From the NCBI RefSeq assembly GCF_018294505.1, contig NC_057795.1:518461915-518525914 (forward strand): 64,000 nucleotides of DNA, in the 5' to 3' direction. Below, piece by piece: positions 1 through 8,700 of this stretch (the first letter of the stretch is position 1; every line of letters begins with the position of its first letter). Position numbers and translations under genes: made by a program. Under the pieces are notes generated by a model. It was not told the DNA's origin and searched no databases. It worked only from the letters and a program-made list of their open reading frames with translations. Origin of the DNA: Triticum aestivum. Taxonomy: Eukaryota > Streptophyta > Magnoliopsida > Poales > Poaceae.

Positions 1-118
1 TGTAATCATTGATGGAAGCGCACACAATGTAATGGAGAAAGATAGCTGAGTATGTATAACTAACATTGATGGCGAGTTGGACTGGCCGTTCACGAGGCCT
101 TATCTCAGGAGCGGAGCT

Positions 119-720
119 CTACTGGCGCGCCTTGATCTCCGGGAGAGTGCTAGGACAACGGATAAGTCCATCTCCCATGGCTATGGAGCCATGGGACCTC
201 CCGCCACCAGATATCATCAGCAGCTTTGTATCAATGGGACCCTGGCTCGGGTTAAAGTCCTCCCCTTTCCTCGCCTTCCCCTGATCTCTATATTGCATGA
301 GCTTCTCGTGGGCGGAGATGTTGGTGAAGTTCTTTGGATCATCGAGGTCAGACGCAGAGAATGCCTTGACTTTCTTGTAAGGGCCAGTGTGGGCCATGGC
401 ATACAGGTCGTACACCTCTGGCACCTTATCTGCCTTATTGTAGCGTGCCTGAAAGAGAGAAACAAAGTAAATTAGTAATTAAAGGGCTAAAGCTAGCATG
501 ATGAATGAATTGCATGAATCATGAAGCAAACCACATACCCAGTTCCGCCCGTACTGAAATAAGTTGGAGCTGCCTTGGTGGTGTGGCACACCTTCCATTT
601 GGGCACGTTTGTCCTTGGCCTCTTTGTGGGTGGCCAACCATTCTTCTGAGCACCACGCATTGACCAACACCTCCCAACAATCCATCCGATCCGCACACCA
701 TCTCGGAGGGGCCTAAGTTA
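119..720 (-). pseudogene. CACTA second-gene fragment (Transposase_24-like), two exons
   Basis: Minus-strand reading gives a segment with CSEEWLATHKEAKDKR and HHQGSSNLFQYGRNW, then after an intron a segment with PEVYDLYAMAHTGPYKK and DPKNFTNISAHEKLMQYRDQ. This is the pattern of the accessory gene product of plant CACTA elements (Transposase_24 family). The intron is 449-538: on the minus strand the donor GTATGT follows AACTGG and the acceptor TTTCAG precedes GCACGC. The reading ends before a normal C-terminus, and upstream it runs into the junction with the transposase N-terminal exon. The protein would help transposition by binding the subterminal repeats, which is family knowledge. This copy is not expected to be functional. 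Confidence 0.7.
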
Positions 721-739
721 GCAAATAGAAACTTGAGCG

Positions 740-1111
740 CTAATAGAAACAATCCATTCGATTTCTTCTGAGCACCATGTTTTCCATCCCGGTACCATGC
801 TCGTCGGTGCGACGATGATCCACCTCAGCTCGGTCACGTTGGGCAGACTCACCATGAAATGTCCACACCGTATAATCGGGCGTAAAACCACTCTTCTGCA
901 GGTGTTTGCCCATTTCAGCCTCTGTCTTCTTTTCCCAATTGCCGCACCGGAAACAGGGGCACCAGGTTTTCTTTTGGCCATTTGCAAATGCGGCTTGCAC
1001 AAACCCCTTGGTTTTTGTGAACCATTCAGCGCTCCATTTGTTCTGACCAGTGTGACCGGTATACATCCACGCATGGTCACTCATCTTGACTTTCAGAGCT
1101 ACTGGACACAC
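740..1111 (-). pseudogene. CACTA transposase (TNP2-type) N-terminal exon, truncated
   Basis: The minus-strand reading contains DHAWMYTGHTG, WFTKTKGFVQAAFANGQ, WCPCFRCGNW, and KHLQKSGF followed by YTVWTFHGES. This is the cysteine-containing N-terminal 'transposase-associated' domain found at the start of CACTA TNP2 transposases. A methionine just before SDHAWMY is the likely start. The normal acidic linker and catalytic body do not follow. After GMENMV the reading changes to unrelated residues and stops within about ten codons. The break coincides with a 15-bp repeat (763-777 and 641-655), so the body was probably lost by a deletion joined at short homology. Confidence 0.7.
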
Positions 1112-1224
1112 AACAATTATATATGTAATTCACCATGTATATATTCATCAGTTTATCTATTTTGTCAATTTTATTACGTCCATGCAACCTACACTCTAAT
1201 AGGTAATGATAGGTCCTAATCCCA
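1112..1224. other. AT-rich CACTA leader, no coding signal
   Basis: AT-rich sequence between the transposase N-terminal exon and the first large hairpin. No open frame or motif is visible. It is probably 5' leader or intron of the transposase gene. Confidence 0.4.
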
Positions 1225-1442
1225 CCCGTGTATGTGTAGATTGAGTTCATTTTCCCATGCTATGCTCCGGATCCGGCGCAAAATTTCGGCAGCACCTCCC
1301 CGCTGTTCTCCTGATACACGTCTCTGCAATAAACAGAGAGGATGTGTACCCGGAGAACAACAGGGGAGGCACTGACGAAATTTATGCGTCGGATCCGAAG
1401 CAAAGCATATGGGAAAACGAACCCAATCTACACATACTCGGG
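1225..1442. repeat. Long imperfect inverted repeat (hairpin) inside the CACTA element
   Basis: The arms are about 1225-1326 and 1334-1442. The outer ends CCCGTGTATGTGTAGATTG and CAATCTACACATACTCGGG pair, the middle carries GGATCC on both arms, and the tip is TCTCTG / CAGAGA around a 7-nt loop. Most positions pair, with scattered mismatches and small indels. A transcript would fold into a stem of about 100 bp, suitable in principle for small-RNA processing. That use is inference. Confidence 0.8.
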
Positions 1443-1466
1443 CTGTCCATGGATAGCGTTGGACAA

Positions 1467-1530
1467 TTCGAAAGAATCAAGGTTATAAATATGCAAATGC
1501 ATGCATATTTATAACTATGATGCTTTCGAA
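1467..1530. repeat. Second hairpin with perfect 14-bp core
   Basis: The core arms GTTATAAATATGCA (1482-1495) and TGCATATTTATAAC (1502-1515) are perfect complements around a 6-nt loop. The outer arms TTCGAAAGAATCA and TGATGCTTTCGAA extend the pairing with one mismatch. It lies 25 bp beyond the larger hairpin. Confidence 0.8.
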
Positions 1531-1946
1531 CGGGAGACACATATTGGTTACGCATACTGATGATTCAAGACACATATATAGCTAGCTATCAAGTTTCATC
1601 AGAATAGATCAGATAATTAGTGGGGGAGGAGGACTTGTCATTGTGCTCACCCACGAACGAAGGGGCAGAGCTCGTCAAACGCACGGCGAGGTCGTCGAAC
1701 ACCAAACCTCGCAGCGATGAAACAACTGCACATTTAAAACTACACGATCAACACAATTATATATGATGTTTTTCATAACAAAATCGAGAAATATATGACC
1801 TAACTAATAATTCACAAATATATGACCCCGTCGGCCTCTGGAAGCCAAAAAACACCTTTTCGGGAGGTGTCGGTGGTCGGGGTGTCCTGTCGGTGTCGGG
1901 GTGCCGTGTCGGGGTCGGGGTGCTGTTCCGGGGTCGGGGGGTCGGG
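1531..1946. other. CACTA internal non-coding DNA, GC-rich toward the gap
   Basis: AT-rich until about 1820, then a G-rich stretch with repeated GGTGTCGGGGT-like units that runs into the N gap. The repeated G-rich units probably caused the assembly gap. No coding signal. Confidence 0.5.
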
Positions 1947-2646
1947 NNNNNNNNNNNNNNNNNNNNNNNNNNNNNNNNNNNNNNNNNNNNNNNNNNNNNN
2001 NNNNNNNNNNNNNNNNNNNNNNNNNNNNNNNNNNNNNNNNNNNNNNNNNNNNNNNNNNNNNNNNNNNNNNNNNNNNNNNNNNNNNNNNNNNNNNNNNNNN
2101 NNNNNNNNNNNNNNNNNNNNNNNNNNNNNNNNNNNNNNNNNNNNNNNNNNNNNNNNNNNNNNNNNNNNNNNNNNNNNNNNNNNNNNNNNNNNNNNNNNNN
2201 NNNNNNNNNNNNNNNNNNNNNNNNNNNNNNNNNNNNNNNNNNNNNNNNNNNNNNNNNNNNNNNNNNNNNNNNNNNNNNNNNNNNNNNNNNNNNNNNNNNN
2301 NNNNNNNNNNNNNNNNNNNNNNNNNNNNNNNNNNNNNNNNNNNNNNNNNNNNNNNNNNNNNNNNNNNNNNNNNNNNNNNNNNNNNNNNNNNNNNNNNNNN
2401 NNNNNNNNNNNNNNNNNNNNNNNNNNNNNNNNNNNNNNNNNNNNNNNNNNNNNNNNNNNNNNNNNNNNNNNNNNNNNNNNNNNNNNNNNNNNNNNNNNNN
2501 NNNNNNNNNNNNNNNNNNNNNNNNNNNNNNNNNNNNNNNNNNNNNNNNNNNNNNNNNNNNNNNNNNNNNNNNNNNNNNNNNNNNNNNNNNNNNNNNNNNN
2601 NNNNNNNNNNNNNNNNNNNNNNNNNNNNNNNNNNNNNNNNNNNNNN
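1947..2646. other. Assembly gap (700 N)
   Basis: Run of 700 undetermined bases inside the CACTA element, flanked on both sides by G-rich low-complexity sequence. Any reading frame drawn across it is meaningless. Confidence 1.
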
Positions 2647-2862
2647 GGGACGGGGGGCGAGGCGGACGCAGGGGGCCCGCAGCGAACCTGGCTCCGGCGC
2701 GGGCGACGGGACGCCGGGATGGTGGCGGGTGGTGGGGGCGACGGGGCGAGGGGCGGTGGGGCCAGGGGGCGGTGGCGGGTGGCGGTGGTCGTCGGGGAGG
2801 AGAGGGGGACAGATCGAACAGAGAGAGATGGGCGGGGTGGGGCGCCGTTAGTAACCTAAACG

Positions 2863-3128
2863 TTTGCCGTCCGCCCCACTTTGCCGTCCGCCACTTGCTC
2901 TTTGTCGTCCGCTAGCGGACGGCAAATAGGGGGGGCCGTTAAGTTTTTTTAAACCAGCTGTCGGTGGGGCCCCTCCCTCTTTGCCGTCCGCTAGCCGACG
3001 GCAAAGAACTGGCTGATGGCAAAGAAGTACTTTGCCATCAGCCAGTTCTTTGCCGTCCGCTTTTGGGTAGCTGATGGCAAAGAGCTTCTTTGCCGTCCGC
3101 TAGCAGACGGCAAAGAGCTGGCAGATGG
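2863..3128. repeat. CACTA subterminal repeat array
   Basis: Several copies of TTTGCCGTCCGC and its complement GCGGACGGCAAA, often as the palindrome CCGTCCGCTAGCGGACGG. Variants with TTTGCCATCAGCC / GGCTGATGGCAAAG are interspersed. In CACTA elements such repeats are the binding sites of the accessory protein near each end (family knowledge). Confidence 0.85.
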
Positions 3129-3136
3129 CGAAGTAG

Positions 3137-3151
3137 CTGTTTCCAGTAGTG
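3137..3151 (-). repeat. CACTA terminal inverted repeat
   Basis: CTGTTTCCAGTAGTG on the plus strand is CACTACTGGAAACAG on the minus strand, the diagnostic CACTA end. The three flanking bases are AGA. Whether they are the target duplication cannot be tested without the other end. Confidence 0.85.
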
Positions 3152-3189
3152 AGAGAAGAGGCATAAGCTCACAGAGCACATAGACTTCC

Positions 3190-4860
3190 TCTTAGTTTTT
3201 CACATCTCTCTTCTCCACATAAGCAAAAATGTCATGTAAGCGGGCTATAAGCACACTATTGTACTTGCTCTTAGGCAAAATGGACATTAACATCATAAAA
3301 TAAGGTATACCAGTTAAACAAGATCTAAGCAACATTAATTTATCACCATAGTACGGAAAATTACCCTGCCAAGTACCCAACTTTTTCTCCATTTTACCCT
3401 CTACCATGTTCCAATCATTATTCCTTTTTTGAAATTATGCAGAGGAATACCTAAATATGTAATGGGGAAATCACCACTTGCACAAGTAAAAAAAGTCTCT
3501 AAACAAATGTTCTCTATCCTTAGCCTCACCAAAACAACAAACTTCACTTTCATCAAAGTTAATATTCAAACCTAACAAATGTTCAAACAAGCAGACAATA
3601 ATTTTGAAATTTCTAGCACCATTCGGATGAGCTTCAAACATAAATATAGTGTCATCCGTATACTATAACATGGTAAAGCCTTCTTCTGTTAACCTAGATG
3701 CAACACCTCTAATAAAGTTGCTGATTTCTAGCTCTACTCACTAAAACATGTACACACGTCAATAGCAATGTTAAACTAGAACATAATAATGCACGTTTAC
3801 TGTGCCTACTCATTTTAAGATACTACCGACACTTCTATTAATAAGTTGGTTTCACCGATGAAAATACTATTTTATATTTCGTGTAATCACCGATGAAAAC
3901 ATTATTTTAATCTCGTGTAAAATTCTATGCTTCTAATCTCATGTAAAATTATATGCTTCTACCATCTTTTGACGGGGTACAAATGGTTGTTCTGACATGG
4001 ACCCTAGCGAACAAATTGTCCTTGCTTTACCTTGGGTAAAAATATAATAGTAATGTAAGTGGGTTACTTGCAAAAAATGATTCTTTGGACTAATCTTGTA
4101 TATATATTTTTGAATACACCTTGCCTACCTTGAGCTCCCCATTTTGGTGATTGTCCAACATCAAATGGGTTGTTTTATCTACAAAAGTACAAAGGAAAAC
4201 AAGCCATCTCAAGCATAACATAATGAAAGCTAAAACTGCCATTAAACAAAGGTAAAACACCCCTCCTCTAGGCGTCCACGATCTTTCAACCATAATTTAA
4301 TCTATCCAAATCACCCACCCTAAAAAATCGTTGAATAATATTAAAAGATCCTCTCCCAACAGATTCCAATAATGGTAATAAAATTCTGCTGGAAAACATC
4401 CAGACCAGAAGGTTTATTATGTTTCATTTGAAATAGAGCAACTCTAATTTTCTTCTAAAGTAAACTCAACCACTAGTTTCTCTCTATCCACATCATCTAA
4501 CACACAGGAACTAGAATTTCCAACGAAACAAATCTACCACTTTTTTCAGTCCCAAACAACTTGTTATAAAAATCAGTAGCATAATTTAACAAGTTAGCAT
4601 CCCTTCTATCACTCTACCCCCTTCTTTTGAGATGCAATATGATTCCTTCTCCTCCTACCATTTTACTTTCCCCATAAGATAAGAAGAAGGAGCATTACAC
4701 AAATATAAGATTCTACTCTTTAGCTCTTTAAATCCACTTAACCTCCTCTTCCTTAACAATTATGTTGAGCTTCTCCTCTAAAAAAAATCTCAGACTATAC
4801 CTATGAGCAGATAAATCTAAAAGTTCACTCTATCTATCTTGTCAATGTCTTCAGTAAGTG
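3190..4860 (-). pseudogene. Decayed LINE (non-LTR retrotransposon) reverse transcriptase
   Basis: Reading right to left on the minus strand, blocks appear in the normal order of plant LINE ORF2. They are LEEKLNI...KEEEVKWI (about 4700-4790), LLNYATDFY-like then KLFG-like (about 4555-4600), KHNKPSGLDVF (about 4400, the NKxPGxDG motif), IRGVASRL then the catalytic YTDDTIFMF (about 3640-3720, in place of YADDT), and KLGTWQGNFPYYGDKLMLL (about 3340-3390). Stops and frameshifts interrupt every block, including a stop two codons before YTDDT. The stretch about 3720-4300 shows no recognisable RT motif and may contain an insertion. The endonuclease domain is absent. The copy is old and dead. Confidence 0.7.
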
Positions 4861-5129
4861 GCAGAGCTAGCAGCAGGTTAAGCCTGAGGCTATTCTACGT
4901 TGAGTGATAAATTTATGTGATTTTCTATACTTTCTATGAAGGAATTACAAGGAAAGTTGTTGCTAGGCCTAGGGCTATAGCCATGGTTGCCCTAGGCCTG
5001 TCTCCGGCGTAGCTTCAATTAATTACATGTATGTGTATGGTTTTTTTTTACTTTCTTTCTTCACATGTATGTGTATGCATGTTCGTGTGTGTGTACTCAT
5101 GCGAGCATGTTGTGTGTGCATGGACGTGT
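4861..5129. other. Unassigned DNA between LINE remnant and gene-like promoter
   Basis: Contains GGCCTAGGGCTATAGCCATGG with nearby partial repeats of CCTAGG, and a TG-rich microsatellite-like stretch with repeated CATGTATGTGTATG around 5020-5080. No coding or element termini were recognised. Confidence 0.35.
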
Positions 5130-5611
5130 TTGGTTGCCTGCATATGGCCCAGCCTGGCCCGCGCGGGAAGAAGTTAGCCCGTTTGGTTGCCTGCGTTTAC
5201 TGTGCGGCCCGCATCACACGAAACTTAAAGCAGGTCCAAGCCAGGCCAGGCCCAGGGGAAACGCCCGAATCGGCAGTAGCTCGCGAGCCTGGCTTGAGCG
5301 AGCAGGGGAGGGCGACGCGCTTCTCTCCTCGTGCGAGCAGGGAGATGGCGCGAGCTCGCCCCCGTCGCCGAAAAATCGGCGAGAGGATTTCGTCTCATCT
5401 CCCGCCGAGTCCACCCCTATTTATCCCCTCCCTCACCGCCCCAACTCCCGTCACCATTCTCCCGCCGTTCGAGCTTTGCCGCCGACGCGCATCGGCACCA
5501 ACAAGCAGGTAAGCGGCGCATCTTCATCGAACGGCGGTCCACGGTGTTGGCGCTCCTTCACCGGCCGGCGTTGACCTTCCACGACCGCCCCCTCGTCCTC
5601 GAGCTACAACC
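5130..5611 (+). promoter_or_regulatory. Putative gene promoter and 5' leader
   Basis: A sharply GC-rich island follows AT-rich DNA. It holds a duplicated TTTGGTTGCCTGC about 50 bp apart, a TATA-like CTATTTATCC at about 5417, and a CT-rich leader. A consensus donor CAG/GTAAGC at about 5508 suggests a possible 5'-UTR intron. The island ends at an ATG in context ACCATGGCC (5612). This architecture is typical of a grass housekeeping-type promoter. No expression evidence is available from sequence alone. Confidence 0.5.
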
Positions 5612-5865
5612 ATGGCCTCTGTGAGTTCAATCCCCCTTTCTCTCCGTTCCTTCTAGCTAGATCTCAGCTGCATCAAGGGTTTGATCTAGGTGCATGGTTG
5701 ATTAGTGGTCTTATCTATGAACTGATATGGTTGATTGCTATGCTGCGGTTGCAATTAGTGGTAGGTCTAGATGTTTAAGCATGTGGTAGGCTAGATTAGT
5801 AGTAGAGTTTGAAGTTGAACCTTGTGCTTGAGTTGATTCGTGCTTAGATCTGTGCTTTGTAGCTA
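5612..5865 (+). pseudogene. First exon (Met-Ala-Ser) and start of first intron of an unidentified gene
   Basis: ATGGCCTCT is followed directly by GTGAGT, a strong 5' splice site. T-rich intron-like DNA continues from 5621 to 5865, where it stops abruptly at the Helitron-type terminus CTAG. The matching 3' part (acceptor plus exon 2) is at 13549-13634. If the two are spliced, the frame is open through 31 codons. The gene is not identified. It is broken downstream by an LTR insertion, so it is treated as a pseudogene fragment. Confidence 0.45.
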
Positions 5866-5894
5866 CTAGATGACCCGTTGCGCCAATGGCACAA
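5866..5894 (-). repeat. Helitron 3' terminus: hairpin plus CTAG
   Basis: The stem TTGCGCC/GGCACAA has 7 bp with one G-T wobble and a 3-nt loop. It is separated by 8 nt from terminal CTAG. The base next to CTAG is A on the plus strand, i.e. T on the minus strand, as expected for insertion between A and T. Confidence 0.55.
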
Positions 5895-6320
5895 AGGCCA
5901 GCAGCAAGCCAAATATTGTAAGAGTGGTGATAGAAAAACTCAGAAACAAATCTAAATGATGATTACAGTCTGTGCTAAATGATAGTGCTTGTCCCTTGAG
6001 TGGAAGGTGGACGCTGCCAGGTAGGGCATGCCTCTTCCTTCCTTAGCATATTTGCTGTTGCTGGTGAGTACTCGATGTTTGAAACAGAGAAAGTAGTAAA
6101 AACAGAAAATTATAAGGGTGGCATTCTGCATATTCATAGATCAATGAGGAACAACAGCAAAGGTTATATAGGTAAAATCATAGGTGGTAGCTGTTCAAAA
6201 GTAACAAATAGCATCGTCGAAAAACAGAGGAAGGTTTCATCCTATTACAGAGCTTGTCTAGTAGTCTTTAGAATGCTAGATGATACTTAGATACAACTTC
6301 CATTGCTGTCGATGGTTCAT

Positions 6321-6568
6321 CTAAAGGCAATGCATGATGAGAACCAGGCACTGCTTTGTGGTGACCTTGAAACGAAATGCACAAATGTCTCCTTCATGAA
6401 TTTTTGCAAGACGGCGGAACTTAGACCAGTTGGTTGTTACCGTGGCTCTCTTGTCGGTTCCTAGCATGATGCGACAATTGGCGTGTAGAACACTGTTTGC
6501 AAGCCTGACGTTGAGCGTATCATAATCTGGGTCATGTAATCTTTTAGTTTGCTTTCGTTGTAGTTGAC
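6321..6568 (-). pseudogene. Captured exon encoding a B3-like DNA-binding domain fragment
   Basis: On the minus strand the acceptor TATTTTCAG precedes an open frame of about 82 codons ending in TAG (6321-6323). It contains RIMLGTDKRATVTTNWSKFR followed by LAKIHEGDICAFRF. The pattern W-S-K-F, then E-G-D-I-C-x-F, is the C-terminal half of plant B3 domains (REM-type). The N-terminal half of the domain is not in this exon. An upstream exon in matching orientation is at 7025-7165. Assignment rests on pattern recognition only. Confidence 0.45.
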
Positions 6569-7024
6569 CTGAAAATACTGGTGAGAAAAAAGGAATTAAT
6601 TGAATGGATTGGAGAGTGTCTTGTCACTCTTACACTAAGAAGGTTTAAATATAGATAGTGAGAACAGTTATCAGTAAATAATGGCAGAAAGCAAAAGAAG
6701 GGTGCAGAGCATGCTACATTCCTTCTTACGTGGAGCATAAGATGTAAATCGGTTGTTTCTGTATGTATGGTAGAAAGAAAACATGTATATCAGACTATAT
6801 GAATATTAGTTTCTAAAGTTACACGTAGCAAGTTGATGAGAATTGTTGTGCTGGTGCTAATAGCAGTGTATACAGTTTTTTCAATATTTCGCAATAAAGT
6901 CAATTTGGTGAATCAAAAGCATACCGCATGTTGTACTTCTGATGATTAGTCAAGTAAGTAGTTTAGTTGTGAGGTATAAGTAAAGATGATTCTTTTTTCA
7001 ATGAAGTGGAAGGAAGGAGTTTAC

Positions 7025-7165
7025 CATCCGTTTGCATGGCTTTGTGAATGTTTTGTTGATGGTGCAGACATAGTATTTGATATCTGGTTTTTTGCGGCAG
7101 AACATGGCAAACAACTTATTCACATGGTGCTGATAGAGCTTCACTTCATTGCCTAGTGACAGTAC
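7025..7165 (-). pseudogene. Captured exon upstream of the B3-like exon
   Basis: The minus-strand open frame includes NEVKLYQHHVNKLFAMFC and KPDIKYYVCTINKTFTKP, ending at CGGATG/GTAAAC, a good splice donor. It lies one 456-bp intron upstream of the B3-like exon, so the two probably derive from one gene. The 5' edge is uncertain; an AG dinucleotide near 7166 could be the acceptor. The family of this part is not certain. Confidence 0.35.
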
Positions 7166-8472
7166 CTTTCAAGCTCTTCGCAATATTGGATAGCAGGGGG
7201 TGGTCCTGAATTTAGTTTCGTTTTGGTAAGATCAAAATGAAGCAACACATGTAAGAAGGCTGAATACTATTTATTGTTAGGAGACTAAGCATTCATCAAG
7301 AGAAAAGTAGAATTAAGCTTTAAACCTATGGTACGAAGATATAGTAAGCAAGAGAATATCAGAACATGATAATAAGCATTGTAGCCTGGTCTTGAGCGAG
7401 CGCCCTACCGTAATTAGCCTGTCTCTAATCAGGAAAGAGCTGCAAACACGTACTTTGTTAGAGAGAGTGAAGTCATCGCCTAGTCGTCGGCCGCCATTCA
7501 CTTCAATGCACCAATAAGAGAGGGTGTTGCGCACCATCAATACGCCCAGCCCCCTGCACCGAAATAACCACACCCATGATGAATTGATTGCTCCAATTAA
7601 CACGGCCTGCTCAGCCTCTCCGAATCGATGCCACTGGGGTCGTCCTCAGTAACCTCTCGCAGCATGCTCAGCCTCTCCGAATCGATGCCGAAAACAACAG
7701 AATCGGGGTAATTAGCAGTCCCCCACAAGGCCACGATACTCTTGAGCACACAGATCCGTTGCTTTCCCCATAATCGTATACATGCTATGGAAGACAGGGG
7801 GGATCGATTAGAGATCGTCTAGCACTATCATGCTGAGAAAACAAGAGGATTCATATGGATCCTGACAAGCTAACCTAGATTTCTCTGTTTCTGCTGAAGC
7901 CATGCCATCTTCCCCCATTGCGCCTCCACCAGCTCGAGGCTTCAAGAAGATGTACAGTGCTATAGATCGAGGGACGGTTCACCCGCTTGCTAAATGATGG
8001 TGCACCAAACATCAGGGCATTTATGACCACACCACCGAACGGCCGTCCCAGTGTGTCGAGTCGCTAACGGACAAGGCTGTATTCGTACGCAAATAAATGT
8101 GTGTTGGCCCACATGCGAGAGCGTATAGTGGACGTATCCCCGTTGTGAAAAAGGAAAACACTGTGCTGTGAGAAAGGAAAACACTGTGCGGTATTTGCGT
8201 GTGGGCAGGAGATGCTATATTAGCTGCTGATCACGACGCGCTGCGGACGCACAAGATAACGATCTCGGGTGGCCGCATGTCCTCAAAATTCGCGTCGCAG
8301 TAAAATGGCATTTAAAATAAAATGACCTAATAGTTTTTATGATCTGCTATACTTCTCCGACGCCAATTTTCTGCCTTAGAACAGAAAAAACATATATCAG
8401 GCCGATCAATAATGCTCAACTTAACTAACTTGCTTAGTATTTTAACGCTAGGCCGAGGGCCGAGTCTTGTAT
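7166..8472. other. Helitron-region DNA without confirmed genes
   Basis: A 24-bp direct repeat (7609-7632 and 7666-7689) stands out. A minus-strand open frame of 96 codons at 7313-7603 has no recognisable motif and could be chance. The remainder shows no coding or element signal. Confidence 0.4.
7609..7689. repeat. 24-bp direct repeat, two copies
   Basis: The motif GCTCAGCCTCTCCGAATCGA followed by TGCC occurs exactly at 7609-7632 and again at 7666-7689, separated by 33 bp. Confidence 0.85.
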
Positions 8473-8700
8473 CTACTGCCAGATGGAAAGACCAAGATAT
8501 GAAGGCAGTGGTAGTAGGTAGTCATTGCTGAATGTCTCATCATTATCAAACATGATTTCATCATTTGATTGTACTAAGTGTGGGTCAGTTAATATGGATC
8601 GAACGAAGTAGTACAATTTGTACCGTACTTCATTTGATGGCAGTCTATCAGTTAATATGTCATTCATCTTCAAAGCCAACACCCACATCTCTTGGTCCAT
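8473..8700 (-). pseudogene. Unidentified open frame, possible captured terminal exon
   Basis: A 75-codon frame on the minus strand begins MDQEMWVLALKMNDILTDRL and ends with a stop after LSIWQ. On the minus strand GGTAG immediately precedes GTTATGGACC and could be a splice acceptor. Composition is protein-like, with balanced hydrophobic and acidic residues and DNDETFSND near the end. The family was not recognised. It lies in the same orientation as the other captured exons. Confidence 0.3.

Larger units (their letters stand above)
1..3151 (-). mobile_element. CACTA (DTC) transposon, right-hand portion, deletion derivative
   Basis: The right end carries the CACTA terminal inverted repeat (3137-3151, read inward on the minus strand as CACTACTGGAAACAG). 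It is preceded by GC-rich palindromic subterminal repeats built on TTTGCCGTCCGCTAGCGGACGG, a layout known from Triticeae CACTA elements. Coding remnants of both CACTA genes lie on the minus strand at 119-1111. The other end is outside the window, so length and the 3-bp target duplication cannot be checked. A 700-N gap hides part of the element. The transposase body is missing between its N-terminal exon and the second gene, so this copy is probably non-autonomous. Confidence 0.85.

Noticed and set aside
1822..2915. Open frames of over 300 codons
   Set aside because: They run mostly through the 700-N gap; the real residues at each end are low-complexity Gly/Arg-rich.
5027..5624. Overlapping plus-strand frames of up to 169 codons
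   Set aside because: They cover the TG-rich repeat and GC-rich promoter island; no domain, and a better-placed ATG with donor lies at 5612.
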